NCBI GenBank assembly: GCA_009761415.1
Contig: QUOL01000017.1
Location: 124,001-188,000, forward strand
Direction: 5' to 3'
Source of the DNA: Sarcomyxa edulis
Lineage: Eukaryota > Basidiomycota > Agaricomycetes > Agaricales > Mycenaceae
Length of the DNA stretch: 64,000 bases
How positions within the stretch are numbered: position 1 is the first letter of the stretch; each line of letters begins with the position of its first letter. Of the stretch, positions 1-11,742 are shown one piece after another. The notes below the pieces were generated by a model, which saw only the letters and a list, made by a program, of their open reading frames with translations, was not told where the DNA came from and did not search any database. The translations under genes were made by a program, and so were the position numbers.

Positions 1-2891
1 ACGGTGGAAAAAGAAACTCACCTGTAAGGCCGGATTCTGGCCAACGCGAAGCAGAATCGGTGTTGATGATGACCGGATCATAGCGGCCGAACTTCCACTC
101 TGTTTCGTCGGATGGTGGGAATGCATTGATAGTTTGAGGTGGGAGTATATTGTGCGGTCGGTGATACGCCTTCGACTGGATCCGAAAATTAGACCAGACC
201 TGCAAGGTATCAAAAGGCAGAGGTGCATCTGGTGGAGCCGTCCTGCGCCCCGCAATGGTATGGTCCTTTATTCCCGATTGAACACGATGTAAATAGTCGG
301 CAAGCGCAGAACGTAGATCAGCAATGTCATACAATGCTGCAATGTCGTCAACGGAAGTTATCTTGAGGCTCGAGTGTGAGTTTACGTGAAAGGCCGTTGT
401 GTTGGTGGGAGAGTCGGTGAACGTACGGAATGGTAAAGGGGCTTGGGGATACTCGCCGCGGTGAAGTCGTAATGCTGAGTCGAAATAATCCACGGTTACC
501 CTCTTGGCTTTTCCGAGCGTAGAAGCAGAAACAGGATTTATGAGATCGAGAAGGGCGGATGTGGTGGTTATGTGAACGTTGCTCGAATCGTCGTTGTCCA
601 CTTGATCCTCCGAGTCATCAATGTCAAGGTCATCGACACTGGCAGCATTGTCGGGCTTGTCATCTGTCGGTAATTCCCCAAAATCCACGCCAGCGTCGCG
701 GATTGCGGTTGCAAGATCAAATCGGCGGCACTTCTCGCGACGGTCAAGGAAACGGCAGATTTGATCCTCGTAATTCTGGTTGTTTCCTGCGCGGGCAGGA
801 TCTTTGATCTCTGTGATGTGAGCGTTCTCCGTACGATCTGCAGAAAATTTGATAGGGGTTCCGTTTGCTCGAATGTTGTCTACGACGCTCTGCATGAATT
901 CTAGCTTTGGGATTTCCCAGTTATTGATCGGGCGGTTCGCTTTACCAACACGGACTCCCGCAGCGAGAATGGCCGCTTTATGATCATGGAACTCACTCAA
1001 AGCACTCGATATACGATCTAGAGCAGTGTCGTCATGCTCCGGAGCCTGTCCGCGATACCGAAACTCTGTAAGTGCACGGACGGCGATGATAAAGTCCTTG
1101 GGAGCTGCACCGGCAATGACTGAGATGATGTAGCGCTGGATATCGCGATGTTCGCGCCCTGTGACCTGCTTCAGCTTCGATATCCCCTCTTTAAAGTGAC
1201 GGAAACCTGTATGAGGGTGAAGAATGGAAAAACGAAAGTCGATCTCGGCATCACCAAGTAAACGGATACACCATTTCGCTTCGTGGTCCCAGAAGAACTT
1301 ATGCCAATGATGAAGTGGTTCTGGCGTATAAACTAGGGGTGGCTCTGATCCCGACCAATCCCTCCAAAACGGTAAGTGCACACCGTTCAGACGAAGTTTC
1401 TTCGCCTCGCGGATATACTTCTCGATATCCCATGGATGGACCTTTCGACGAACAGTTCTGAGCTTTCTGAGTGTATATGCGGAGGTTCGAGGGGGATGCT
1501 GAAATCTGTCACCAAATTCCTTGTAGCTTGCCGTCGTAACTGACGAAGTCTTTCCGGCCACACCAGCATATAGGGCAGACTCGGGTGTGTCGATAATGGC
1601 AGCTGCGAATGGTGTGAAACAGTATCGGCTCGATCCTAAGGGATCGGACATCATGATGCCAATACGCGCTGCGGTTTTCAGAGGGTGAAGGATGAAGTCA
1701 AGGCATTGGTGAAAGAGCCGAGACTCCAAGACACCGCAAACCTCTTTCTTGCGGTGAAGAAAAATGGGTATCGGCACGAGCGCGAGAAGGAGAAAGGCCT
1801 GGTGGGCGGCTTTCATAAGAAAGTCCATGTCGAGATTCGCGAGGCTGATGAGAAGGGGGTGAGCGATACGATTGCCGGTCATTGCCGAGATGTTAGTCTT
1901 ATCGGAGGAGAGAATTGTTCCCAGCAGTGTAGCACCGGGGGGTAGTTTGCTCTGTAACAATTCAGAGAGGGCGGATTCCATGAGAACGAGAATCTTACCT
2001 GCATTCGCCACGCAACGTCGCCTGTGAGCCATTCATTATATACTCGCACAAGCTTTTCGGCGGTCTTAAAAATACGAAGAGGAGAAAAATGAATGTGGTC
2101 TTTGATGAGCGGACTTTCGAGAAGTGATTGGATGCAATCTAGCGGATCGCGGTAAAAGAGACGAATGACATGTTTCGTGGGATAGACTGTGCTTATTCGT
2201 TTACACTTCCACTCGGGGCCCTTGGGAAGAATTTCCATTCGCGCTCGTAAGTCTTTGGCAGTTCGAAACGACAAGTGGAGTTTGTTAAGCTGTAGAAAAC
2301 CTCAGCTCTGAAAGACGAGGAAAAAGAGAAAATTGGGCTCACCACAAGATGCAGTGATAAGAATTCATCAATAGCGGACATACTCAAGTTCGAGCGAAGG
2401 AGAAACGAGGCAAGCTCCCATTCTTCTTTGGAGGAAAACGGATAATACGGAATTTCGTTACGCTCATTGGCAAAGGGATCAGCCTTGAATGAATCCATAA
2501 ACGTTGGGCCTGTGCCGTAGATCTTTGATGCGCCCGGATATTCTTCGACTACGTATTGTGGAGCTGAAGCCTCGGAGCGAGAGTCTGAATCGGTTTCATC
2601 GGTGTCTGATTTATCGACATCCATGGCATCGATGTCGGGATCAGAATCGACCTGCATGTCATTGGGCTGATCTTCGGCATGTGGAGGGGGATCCGGTACT
2701 GGATCAGGACCCGATGGCTGCTGGCGCTCTTCCCTCTGTCGCTGTGAGGCGCTTTGCTGCTGACGAAGTATGTCCGATATTTTGACAAGTCCTGTGGAAT
2801 ACGAATGACAGGAGCCAAGGGGTTGATTCATATGATTGAGAACACGGGCCAGACTCTTGAACTGTTTTCTGCATTGGGGGCACCGGGCCAT
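1..2891 (-). mobile_element. Plavaka-type (KDZ/CACTA-like) DNA transposase, 5' part; truncated by the window edge
   Basis: The N-terminus has a C2H2-like zinc finger: CPQC at about residues 4-7, followed by spaced His/Cys ending in GSCH. A low-complexity Q/P/D-rich acidic linker follows, then the block YPFSSKEEWELASFLL and LSMSAIDEFLSL that I associate with the Plavaka transposases of Agaricomycetes. Exon 1 ends near 2342 at HLV/GTGAGC. Exon 2 runs about 2289-2001 and contains PKGPEWKCK and VIRLFYRDPLDCIQSLL. Exon 3 runs from 1951 to about 22 and is open throughout: no stop was met in the segments translated. It contains GVHLPFWRDW and an acidic D-rich stretch near 620-640. A GTGAGT donor at about 16-21 shows that the gene continues beyond the window. 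No terminal repeats are visible here. The product would act in the nucleus as a DNA transposase. It may be intact, but the catalytic part lies largely outside this window. The family call is from recognition, not from a search. Confidence 0.8.
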
Positions 2892-3121
2892 TGAGGCCTG
2901 ACAGCGATCTCGAAGTCTTCAACGTCGAGGATGTCGACGTTGACGCAAGTTGGCGGAGTTATTGCGGAGTTACAATTTCAGACTTTGGCGCACACTCTCG
3001 TCTGATCGTCTTACTCTCGACTACTGACATAGGATTGTGAATCGATATACAGTACGTCCATTTTCATATCTATTGTCTTTGAAGCTCAACAAGCTCTACT
3101 AGTAGGTGTGAACTCTACAGG

Positions 3122-3654
3122 ATGTCTGCTGAACTGTCAGGGATTGGACCACCAATCAGCACGGCATCTCCGAGCGATGAAAGCGAAGTAAGTCTTTCCA
3201 TGAGCTCTCTGATGATTCATATCTCATAAATCCTACACTGTTAGCACCCACCTATCAGATCTATCCAAGAAGCACAATGTGTCCTTGATTTCGCAGATGC
3301 TCGACGAGATACTTGCCACGCCGAACAACTACTCGCCGAATGTCGACTCAAGGAGACCGCACTTCAGGCCAAGCTCTCTCATATCAGACACCAGCGTGCA
3401 CAACGAAGGCTAGACGAGGCTAAAAAATGTCTCGACGAGGCCAATCTCTACGTGGGAAGGGTTCGACATTCGGTGCGAAAGAGTGGGCACTTTTCTATCT
3501 TGAAACGACCCCGTCACGATGTTCGTACTCCTGTTCAGCAGTTCAAAGGTAAGTGAACACCTATGCTCTGTATTGCAACTGTCTTCTGAACCCCTCGATA
3601 GATGATTACTACGTCAAAATCGGTGGGAGGGTACTGGGTGTAAAGTTGGATTGA
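3122..3654 (+). CDS. Small coiled-coil orphan protein (about 140 aa, 3 exons)
   Basis: The proposed exons are 3122-3187, 3245-3548 and 3602-3654. They have canonical GTAAGT donors and TAG acceptors, keep the frame and end at TGA. The protein begins MSAELSGIGPP and has a charged helical centre rich in A, E, R, Q and L (around QRAQRRLDEAKKCLDEA). That part could form a coiled coil. A basic stretch (SVRKSGHFSILKRPRHD) follows, with a short tail DDYYVKIGG. I do not recognise the family. It lies 230 bp from the divergent Plavaka transposase start, so it could be a host gene or a passenger of that element. Support comes only from splice-site quality and open frame. Confidence 0.5.
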
Positions 3655-3897
3655 TATGGAATGGGCTTGGTGGATGTTATTGTAACTCTGTGCAGTTGTA
3701 TCCCTCGAAAATCTGGTACTAGCTCTACAATATATGTCTGCAATTGATTTCATAGTAAAATCAGAGATTTATGTTGATTTACGTCAATATTTTTGGCGTC
3801 AGATGTGCTGGCAGCCACTCTAAATCCCGCCTTTGCACAACGTCTACCTCCTTTGCACAACGTCTACGGCCTTCGTCGATCTTCATGCACCTGAACA
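3655..3897. repeat. 20-bp direct repeat in a promoter region
   Basis: A unit beginning CTTTGCACAACGTCTAC occurs twice in direct tandem at 3831-3847 and 3851-3867, separated by CTC. It lies 30-65 bp upstream of the DUF6532-type gene ATG at 3898. No coding signal is seen in the rest of this gap. Confidence 0.6.
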
Positions 3898-6800
3898 ATG
3901 GCGCGACAAAAGTCTACTAAATCAGCTCCCAAGGATCCTGTAGACCAAGAGGAAGATGCAGGTATGATGCGACTTCTATAGAATCCGGAAACCACAATCT
4001 CATACAAATGTTGTAGAAGGACCTTCCAATGCTAGTCAACGGCCTCGGCGCTCAACACGCGGGACTAGAGGACACATCGAACGTATGGCAAGCCTCAGCG
4101 AGAAGATTACTCATGTTCCACGTCCCAGAAAAACGGGTGTTGAAGGCATTCCCGATACTGCACCTGTAAATCCTATGGCGCCTCCCCCTCCCGCTAAAAG
4201 GACTCGTCGGACTAAGAATGTACGTCTCTAGTGATTCATTAAATGTACTGTAATTTGATTATGGGGTGGGGGGCATAGGATACAAAGCCTTCCCAATTGG
4301 AGGCGCCTCCTGCTACGCAACTCGAAGACGCTCGTCCTCCCGTTACATACATGGTACCTCCTGGAACTGAGCCGAGTCTGAATGGTCCGCGAAGTCCGAG
4401 GCTACAGCGTGCCAGGGATGGGAGTAGATTTGGTCTCAATACAGGTGATATTCGTGCCGCCTCGGGCTCTAGATCTGAGCCAGCGAGCTCCCATTCTACA
4501 AATTTGCAACCTTATATAGATCTCGCGACAGGTGAACGGTTGTCTCGTTTGCCACGTCCGGCTGCAGACAAACAAACTACTTCGCAACCACCAACGGAAG
4601 CAAGACCACAATCAAGCCTCAGGTCTAGCCGCCATCTAAATCATAGCCGCCATTCATCTCTCGTTCTCGACCCCGACCTTCTAGCTATCAAGGCGCCAGC
4701 CAAAGCGACTGCGGAGATGTTCAAAACCATTGTTTCCACAGCGCCGGCTTCCGTTTCTCGACAACCAGCTGCTCCTCAACAAATTGCTTCTCGACAAACT
4801 GCTCCTCAACATGCTGCTTCTCAACAAGCTGCTCCTCAACAAGCTGCTCCTCGTCGTCGACCCATTTGGCTACGACCCGAGACCCCAATCCGTGTTATAC
4901 CCAGCTATCCTCAGGCCGATGATACCTCGCAGCTTCAGCTGACCGATATCGATGAGTACGATGACAAAGCTCCGGGTGAATTGTTCTATCAGGGCTCTGC
5001 TGATCTTGAAGGAAGAGATTTCCTCAACGATCCCGAAGCATTCGGGCATTACAAGCATGATCCGAATAAAGATCCTGAGGCCGATTTTGATGATATGATA
5101 ATAGGTGCGTTGTATCGTTGTATCGGCCTTTGGGAATACCAATTTGACTAACACTTTTCAGATGAGCATTCCGACGATGAAGACGAGCGGAACGCGATGG
5201 AATTTCTCAGACAGTCTCGCCCAAGCAATAGCTCTGGAAGTAAGCGGAGACGCGCTGGTACGTACACAATCGTCGACTTGATGTTGGATTTTCTCATGAC
5301 TGGTCCTTGTCAGACTCCGATATCATCAATGATGGGCATTTGGCGACGGTCAGTGATCGTCATCTTTCCTAAACTGGTTACTCATCTCAACGTCTTGACA
5401 GCACGAGCGTAACTCAGCTGGATTCGAAGACAATGGTGAATTCGAAGATAATGGTGGATTCGAAGACAACGGTGAGAACCAGAACGGTCCGCCGGAATAT
5501 CATGGCGGTGAGGGCAACGGTCAGAACCACACGGTCGGATCAGTAGACCGTGATACCGAAGGCAACCACGCGCACCAGGACCACGAGCACCAGGACCACG
5601 AGCACCAAGACCACGAGCACCAGGACCACGAGCACCAGGATGAGCCAGAAAACAACGGCAGTGATAGCGGCGAGGATGTTCTTCAAGAGCATCGCAAACG
5701 CAATCGAGGCCCTCGTCCTCCGGGTGTTGGTCACCTCAAGAAATCTGCTAATTTACAGGCTACTGGCAACGGCTCTCACTCTCACGGCGCTGATGAATCG
5801 AACGGCACAAAGGACGACTCTGACCGCAGCTCCGACTCCGAGCCATCTCCCGTCAGGAAGAGGGCAAAACGACACTCGAAAACGTCTCGCCCGGCAGTCG
5901 GGACACCGACTCAGCTCCAATTTTATCCTAGTCAATGGTCCGACGTCTTGGAACAAGCCAAAAAGAAGTACCGATTGATTATCGCGACAGAGTTAGGCTT
6001 CCCTCATCCCAAAAAAGACATCAATCGAGCTTCCGATTGCCTGACCGAGGCTCTTGCAGCCCACGAAGACGGTGGCGGGATGGTCGAACCAAGTGAGTGT
6101 TTCTTGACAGCCTCGACGCTGTCGCCAGCTTACTCTTCTGTCAACACAGATATCTACGAAGACCATCAGCAAGACATGAGAACATTGGTGCGTAGTGTTC
6201 ATCTCTCGGTGGCTCCGATTGTTAACGAACATTCTTGCCCTTTGCCACTATGATAAAGGTGTACGAAGAGGGGTCGGCATTCCGCTCTCGACTCAAAGAA
6301 AAAGCTCGCATCATTGTAACGGCACATTATAAACTTTTTACGCAGAAGACAGGCCTCACGACAGCACAAAAATTGGATTACACGGTCAAGAAAGTCAAGA
6401 GGCTCTTGAACAAGGGGGCATTCCTTCAGAACGGCAAAGACGAGAACGTAGGTTCGTCGTTCCTATCCGTTGGTTCCTGCTGACGACGGCTGCATTATTG
6501 GCCGCTTTCCAGGACCGAACAAATAACTTTGCGCATCCCGCTTTGCGCGAGCTTTGCACAGAGTTTTATTACGGCCACCAAGAAGGTCTCGCTGTTCTGT
6601 TCCCGAACGAATTCCGCGTTCTTCCCTCCGGAGCGCTCTGTCTAGCCGCCACATGTGTGAGTACAACATTCCGATAGTCATGACTCTTACTCTTACTTAT
6701 ACCACCGTGGAATCAGCTCAATCACTGTCTACAGGAGTGGAGCACGGGCGTACGCATCACAGAACGATTCAACCGACTAAAATACGAAGGAATTTGGAAA

Positions 6801-7009
6801 GCAACAATGTCACTCATAAGGAGAACCGAGGGGGACGACTATCACGGGGCGAAGCTCATGGCATCGCGACAGCAGTGGGCAAGTAACGGAAGGTACGAAA
6901 ATGGTTTCCCCTCGTTGTACACATTACTGACATGGATACTAGTTCTCGCTCTGGATTTGAGCATCAAGGAGATCCCGAGGATTACAATCTTGGTATAGTT
7001 CTCGACTGA
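3898..7009 (+). CDS. DUF6532-type protein with low-complexity N-terminal half
   Basis: This gene has at least ten exons and encodes roughly 750 aa. It starts [11 protein letters not shown] at 3898 and ends in DYNLGIVLD at TGA 7007-7009. The N-terminal half is disordered: basic R/K patches, an A/P/Q-rich stretch with QQAAP-like repeats (about 4740-4855), three FEDNG-type repeats (about 5420-5475) and four to five DHEHQ repeats (about 5573-5640). The C-terminal part from about 5920 carries the conserved block I associate with DUF6532: [24 protein letters not shown], an internal [13 protein letters not shown], then [39 protein letters not shown] and [12 protein letters not shown]. Genes of this type are multicopy and poorly characterised in basidiomycetes; no biochemical role is established. 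Splice sites are canonical throughout, so it looks intact. Several internal junctions, for example around 5258-5411, are by-eye calls. Confidence 0.75.
5573..5640 (+). repeat. 15-bp coding minisatellite (DHEHQ repeats)
   Basis: Four to five near-identical 15-bp units (CAGGACCACGAGCAC) lie in frame in the DUF6532-type gene and encode a His/Asp/Glu/Gln repeat. One unit differs by a single A. This is a likely site of length polymorphism. Confidence 0.85.
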
Positions 7010-7213
7010 AACTACGTACCGTTTTATTACACGCTATACACTTTTGGGTTTTAATCATATCTCGCGAAGCAATAATACTACATTCACGGTTGCTAGCAGT
7101 GGCCCATATTCTAAGCTAATATACCCCGGACATATTAACACTACTGCCAGTAGTCTACGAGATGCTTCGGCGATACCAAAAAGACTGCATAGCAAAGACA
7201 TATAGCTACGAGG

Positions 7214-7306
7214 ACCTCCATAGCTAAGGGATAGCGCTACGGAGACCTCCATAGCTAAGGAATAGTGCTACGGAGACCTCCATAGCTAAGGGATAGTGCT
7301 CCGAAG
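7214..7306. repeat. 31-bp tandem repeat, three units
   Basis: Units start at 7214, 7245 and 7276, each beginning ACCTCCATAGCTAAG. They differ at a few positions, and a partial fourth unit precedes them at about 7200. The spacing is exactly 31 bp. The array lies about 200 bp after the stop of the DUF6532-type gene, in non-coding DNA. Confidence 0.9.
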
Positions 7307-7507
7307 ATACCTGTAGAGAGAAGCCTAAGCTATGAAGAAGTCCCATAGAACTACACAGGTGACATACGGAGATCTGGAGGTCTATAAACCTTAGGACCCA
7401 TTCTATGGGATCTTCGGGTCTATGATTCTCTATGGAAATCTCTGGAGAACTCCACAGCTAGAGGCCGGTTTGCTGATGTTGGGTCTGGGTACAGCTTCGA
7501 CTTTGGT

Positions 7508-8194
7508 GGTAAGTGTCGACGGATCAATGTTGGTGGTCAGAACCGGCGTAGCGGGTAGACGAGTCGAAGTGGCTATGGCAAGAAAAATGGTGGGAATATC
7601 TTGGGGGTCCCATATCTCGCATAACGATTTTACGGCCTGGTCCGTGAAATCAACAATACATCAGCATTGGGTCTGATAAGAAGGGTATGCGGGGCACTCA
7701 CCAATGAGTCCGAGCCAGCCTTGGGTTGCCTGGAGTTATTGTGGGAGAAGGGGACTCAGAAGCTGGTGATACAGATGAACTAAAGGAGAGCGAGATATGG
7801 AAGAAGACGGTGAGGACGAGGGTGAGGACGAGGATGGTATGAGAGAATTATAGGGCTGCTAACGTCCCCTAGTGCGAGTTGCAGGGGGTGGTGCTCTCCG
7901 ATGCGAGGCTCTAAAATCGAGAGCGCATGAGAACATGGGCTAGAGAAGACCGCGGGGCGTGTGGGACGCGTAGTGAAGACAACAAAGATGTAGGTCAATG
8001 TGTAACTAAAAGGCTGAGGACTCAGTGATATGTAGATATACACAAGTAAGTGTTGACGGATTTAGTGGTAGGAATTGATGTAGCGGGTAAACGAGGTGCA
8101 CTAGCCACAAAAAACGATGGGATAATTTAGCGGTGCCATGTCTAGCGTGTGGTGGTCTGAAAAATCAACATCACTTAGTGCCGGGTCTGAATAC
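7508..8194. repeat. Pair of diverged direct repeats (about 150-170 bp each)
   Basis: The segments at about 7508-7676 and 8048-8194 share a long imperfect match. Both start near GTAAGTGT(C/T)GACGGAT, continue through GTAGCGGGTA(G/A)ACGAG and a CCAT block, and end near a (C/T)TGGGTCTGA or CCGGGTCTGA stretch. Further similarity continues downstream of each: GAACTAAAGGAGAGCGAGA near 7777 against GAACTGGAAGGAGAGCGAGA near 8536. On the minus strand, copy A reads roughly AVKSLCEIWDPQDIPTIFL, which could be a decayed continuation of the Argonaute PIWI fragment beside copy B. This looks like an old local duplication of part of an Argonaute pseudogene. Confidence 0.6.
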
Positions 8195-8208
8195 AAAGAG
8201 TCTAGCGA

Positions 8209-8435
8209 GCACTTACCTCATACTCTCCCTCAGAGACACCATCACGGAAGAATATCACGCGTCGAGGAGCCATCTTGATTTTCTCTCCGAAAGCCAAGAC
8301 AGCATTCTGTATATCAATATGTTAGAATCAGTGTCACTGCCTAGTCCAAAATTCCGGACGCACCTTGACCATGAGCTTGAGACCTTGGATCATCTCCGTC
8401 CTGGGATCCTGAACGCCAGAGAATGCAACCTGTAA
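8209..8435 (-). pseudogene. Argonaute PIWI-domain relic
   Basis: Two adjacent minus-strand exon-like blocks read VAFSGVQDPRTEMIQGLKLMVK and, after an apparent intron (about 8372-8310), NAVLAFGEKIKMAPRR followed by VIFFRDGVSEGEYE, ending at a GTAAGT donor near 8212. The RDGVSEG(E/Q)(Y/F) string and the preceding (E)MI..L..MVK block are hallmarks of the eukaryotic Argonaute PIWI domain. I found no convincing PAZ, MID or remaining PIWI exons on either side, only low-complexity or stop-rich sequence and the diverged duplicate described at 7508-7676. I therefore call it a gene fragment rather than a working RNAi gene. A short intact Argonaute with unusual exons cannot be fully excluded. Confidence 0.7.
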
Positions 8436-11116
8436 GGCTCGTAATTCTGAGGGTTTTTTGTTATCTGTGGTATGGCTAGGCCAGCTTGGACTCGAGAGGG
8501 GGGAAGCTGATGACAGAGGCTGTGTATCGAGTAGGAACTGGAAGGAGAGCGAGAGATGGAAAGAGACAATGGGTTGGGGTGAAGACTAAGAGATTGAGAG
8601 ATAAGATGTGAATGCGACGTGGCTAGTTCCCAGGGGTCCAAACGACCGCCAGCGGTCGATTTACCCCGTGGGAATCAGCGGCCCGGTCGCCCAGGGCTTC
8701 GATAAGTCGGTGCTGAGCGAGAGACAGTGCGACTGTAAGGACGAAAGCTGCTTGCAGCAGCTAGGTGTTCTGAATATGGCGAATTGGGTGTTCAAATCAA
8801 TGTACGAGGCCTCTGAGGGAGCTCGTTTGTACGCGTGTAGCAAAGGTGGAGGCGCGAGAAAGAAGACGGAAGACGCGTAAGACACGCGAGACACATGGTA
8901 GAGAGAAAGGTTGAAGTATAAGACATCCTGACCGAAGGGCTGAATGGGAGAGGGATGAGTGTCATATTTGGAATTACAAGAGCAAGTCACTTACAAGACT
9001 CAGATAGCTGAGGACACCGTCACGTCAAATGCTCGCGTCGCGTTGAACGTCGAACATTTGTAGACGTGTCCACACAGAACACCCGGGAGCCTCAGAAGGG
9101 AAAGAAGGAACGAGAGTGCGATGAGATAATGATCTCGTCGTTGTTGTGCGCAAGAGAACATCGTTGTAATTGTGCGCCATTGACTGGTTGTGAAGAGAAA
9201 GAGTGATGTAGAATATAAATTAGAAACTTGTTGGAGAGGGTGAGGAGACCTGTAAAGCATCGAGCGGTCATTGAAAATGGACACCCGAAAGCTTCAAGAC
9301 TGTCTTACCAGCTCAGTGGACCGTTTTTTTTCCGCCCTGCGGGGCCTGCGTTGAAAATTTGGCTGAGAGGTTGAATGGTCAAACGACGCGAATAAACAGT
9401 CCTTCGTATCGACAAGACAATCTCACGCACGGCAGACTCGGCACACACTTAACTCCGCATCCTTTTGTTTTACGTTGTGCGCTTAGACTACTAGTACGTC
9501 GGCCAACACGCGTTCGGGAAACCCTCGATAAGACAGCTTTCGTGCCAAGCGACACCCTCTTTCCTTCAAACCCTCTTTCCTTTCCTCTAATTCTTGCAAA
9601 ACTTGCAGCTACCCCCTCTCGAAACTCTGCATGATCAGGATATTTGTGGATCTGTAAGTATATACATTCGATCCCCTTCCTTGTGCTTCTCTACTTCAGG
9701 CTCTGGCCTTCTCCCTGGAGTTTTCGTGGAGGCAGAAGAGCTCGCGAAGGGCGGGGGCAAATGGGCGGCCTGGATATCTCGCCGGCGTCCCGTCTCGCTC
9801 GGCCGGACGCGCGCTTGAGGCGTGACGTGACTGATGTGATGGGACTGTCATCTTCTTCGGTCGAAACCCTACTTCTATATTACATTTTGCCAGAAATTTT
9901 CCCACGCGAGCGATCGCCGAGACGCCCGAGACAAACGCTGGAGACAAACGCTGAGACAAACACGCAAGCTGATTGGCTCACGAGCAATCAGCGTGCATCG
10001 GCTCGAGCACACTGGCGCTCTTTGCGATTCTGGGAGACACGCAAGCACACAGGATATAAGCTATATAAGTTATGCATGCATTGGAGCTTTCCGAGATGGA
10101 ACGGGACGACTTGGAAGGGGAAGGGGTGTTGTTTCGCCGGGGTATCTCAGTTTTCCGAAATTCTCACTGAAATCAATAGATTTTTGTCCAGAGGACAGGG
10201 CGGGCACTAGCAAGGGCACAGTAATAAGGCTCACCTTGATGGGAGCAAACAACCTATAGGTTATACTGTAAAACTCGATAAGTTCCGCGAGGTGACCGGG
10301 CGGGTGGCTATGCAGGCGCGACTTTCCTTTTTCGGGTCCCGCCGTGTCTCGATCATCGAGCACGATCGAGTCTCTTCGACGAGTCTTCGACTCCGAGTCT
10401 CGATGACTTTCCTCATGTCCCTCCCTTTCTACAATGCTCCACAGGATTCCAATCTAGCCATCTCTCAGGGTATCAATGCCACTGCCTGCACGACCGAAAA
10501 ACCTCACTCCTCAATACACAATTCCAGTCTTATCCAAATCTTATTGGCCGACGGCGTGACTCACGGGCACATCTATGTTTGAACCTCAGGCCTTGGACAT
10601 GGGAATCGGGTATCAGGCACTGGGAATCGGGCATCGGTTGGCACGGGGCAATCTTCGAGAACCTCTTGGATCTGGAAACTAACAGTTATAGGCTCTTTTA
10701 TGTACACTATAGTATTATCTGGGACCAAAGCAATGTCAGTCAAACTGGTGGTACTTCTGCTCTCCGGGTTAGTTTTAACTGTTGTATTCACTCAATATGC
10801 ACTTCAATACATTCTACTGAAAGTGCTCAGGCGGTCGGTGCTCTGCTTCGTGACGTAGTCACGGGTGCTGCTAGTAGCATTGATAGCAACAAGGGTCGTA
10901 GTCACACTCTGTCACGCCGTTGGTGTCCGAGAATCCGAGTGGCTCAAACTCTTGCTCAACTACACATTGAAGCACAGTTGTTTCTCAACGTCAATCATTC
11001 TCAAAACTCCACATTCTACCATTTGTATTCCCGATTGCAATCTCCAACATCAGCCAAAGTTAGTGGCCCAACTCTCGTACATCTTTACTCTCAATATTGA
11101 ACCTTTTCAATCTCAG
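8436..11116. other. Long non-coding or unassigned region
   Basis: There are several open frames (for example 9644-10210), but none shows splice structure or a recognisable domain. Small local repeats occur: GAGACAAACGCT near 9935-9957, and a TGGGAATCGGG(T/C)ATC pair near 10598-10635. The last part, about 10865-11116, is open in frame with the orphan gene that follows. It is probably its leader, because the two paralogues start at the equivalent ATG. Confidence 0.5.
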
Positions 11117-11742
11117 ATGTCCAAGAACCATCATGGATGCCAATGGGTCCTGGGCTACATAATTAATGAGCCTTGGCTACTTCAGACAGCTTACGATCGT
11201 CAATGGTGCCTACCAGTACCCGGATACCCGATAGACTCTGTGAAGAGCCAGGGACTTTCGAACGTGATCGATGAGGTCTTGAGACGCTCCAAGATTCCTG
11301 GTATCCGTATAGACGCAGTCTGGGTGGGTGAGCATACCACGGCGTTATGTTGGATTCTCCCGATGTCGTATTCGAAAAAATATCGTACAAAGGAGGAGAA
11401 CCGGGCCCTGGAACGATTTCGTGATCTTCTGCGAGCTAACGACAGTGCTGGAAGAGTGGGAGCCGGATGGCTCGACGGGGAGCCAATGCTATGGGCATCC
11501 TCAGACGGCCCTGTCCCATCAATGCTTCGGGGCTTTGACGAATTCACAAAGCGGTGTGTGCCGTATTCTCTGAAGTATGGTGAGGGGTTCTCCATGTATG
11601 TCATTTCCTTATCTCGTAGCAATCCACGCGTCTGATATTATTCAACAGCAACTTCCGCGATACTGTCGAGAGCATCGATAAAAAGACTGTGGAGCTCGTC
11701 GATCCCGTCGCTGATCCCGTCGTCGCTACCTGCTCGGTCTAA
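11117..11742 (+). CDS. Orphan family protein, copy 1 (about 190 aa)
   Basis: Exon 1 is 11117-11595 and exon 2 is 11649-11742 (phase-2 intron GTATGT...ACAG). The start MSKNHHGCQW is chosen because copies 2 and 3 start at the equivalent methionine, although the frame is open upstream to 10865. Features shared with the copies at 41392 and 43225 are GYIINEPWLLQ near residue 14, a helical VI.E.LRRSKIPGI segment, DAVWVGEHT followed by LCW(I/V)(L/I)P.SY.K.YRT, DSAGR.GA, and a short acidic/variable tail encoded by exon 2. There is no signal peptide or membrane segment, so a cytosolic or nuclear location is likely. I recognise no domain. It is the most diverged copy and sits tail-to-tail with the P450 at 12358-14618. 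Confidence 0.75.

Noticed and set aside
1387..1569. 60-aa minus-strand ORF
   Set aside because: Wrong frame inside the Plavaka transposase exon 3, which is open in another frame.
9644..10210. 188-aa plus-strand ORF
   Set aside because: Arg/Pro-rich random-looking translation without introns, homology pattern or paralogue.
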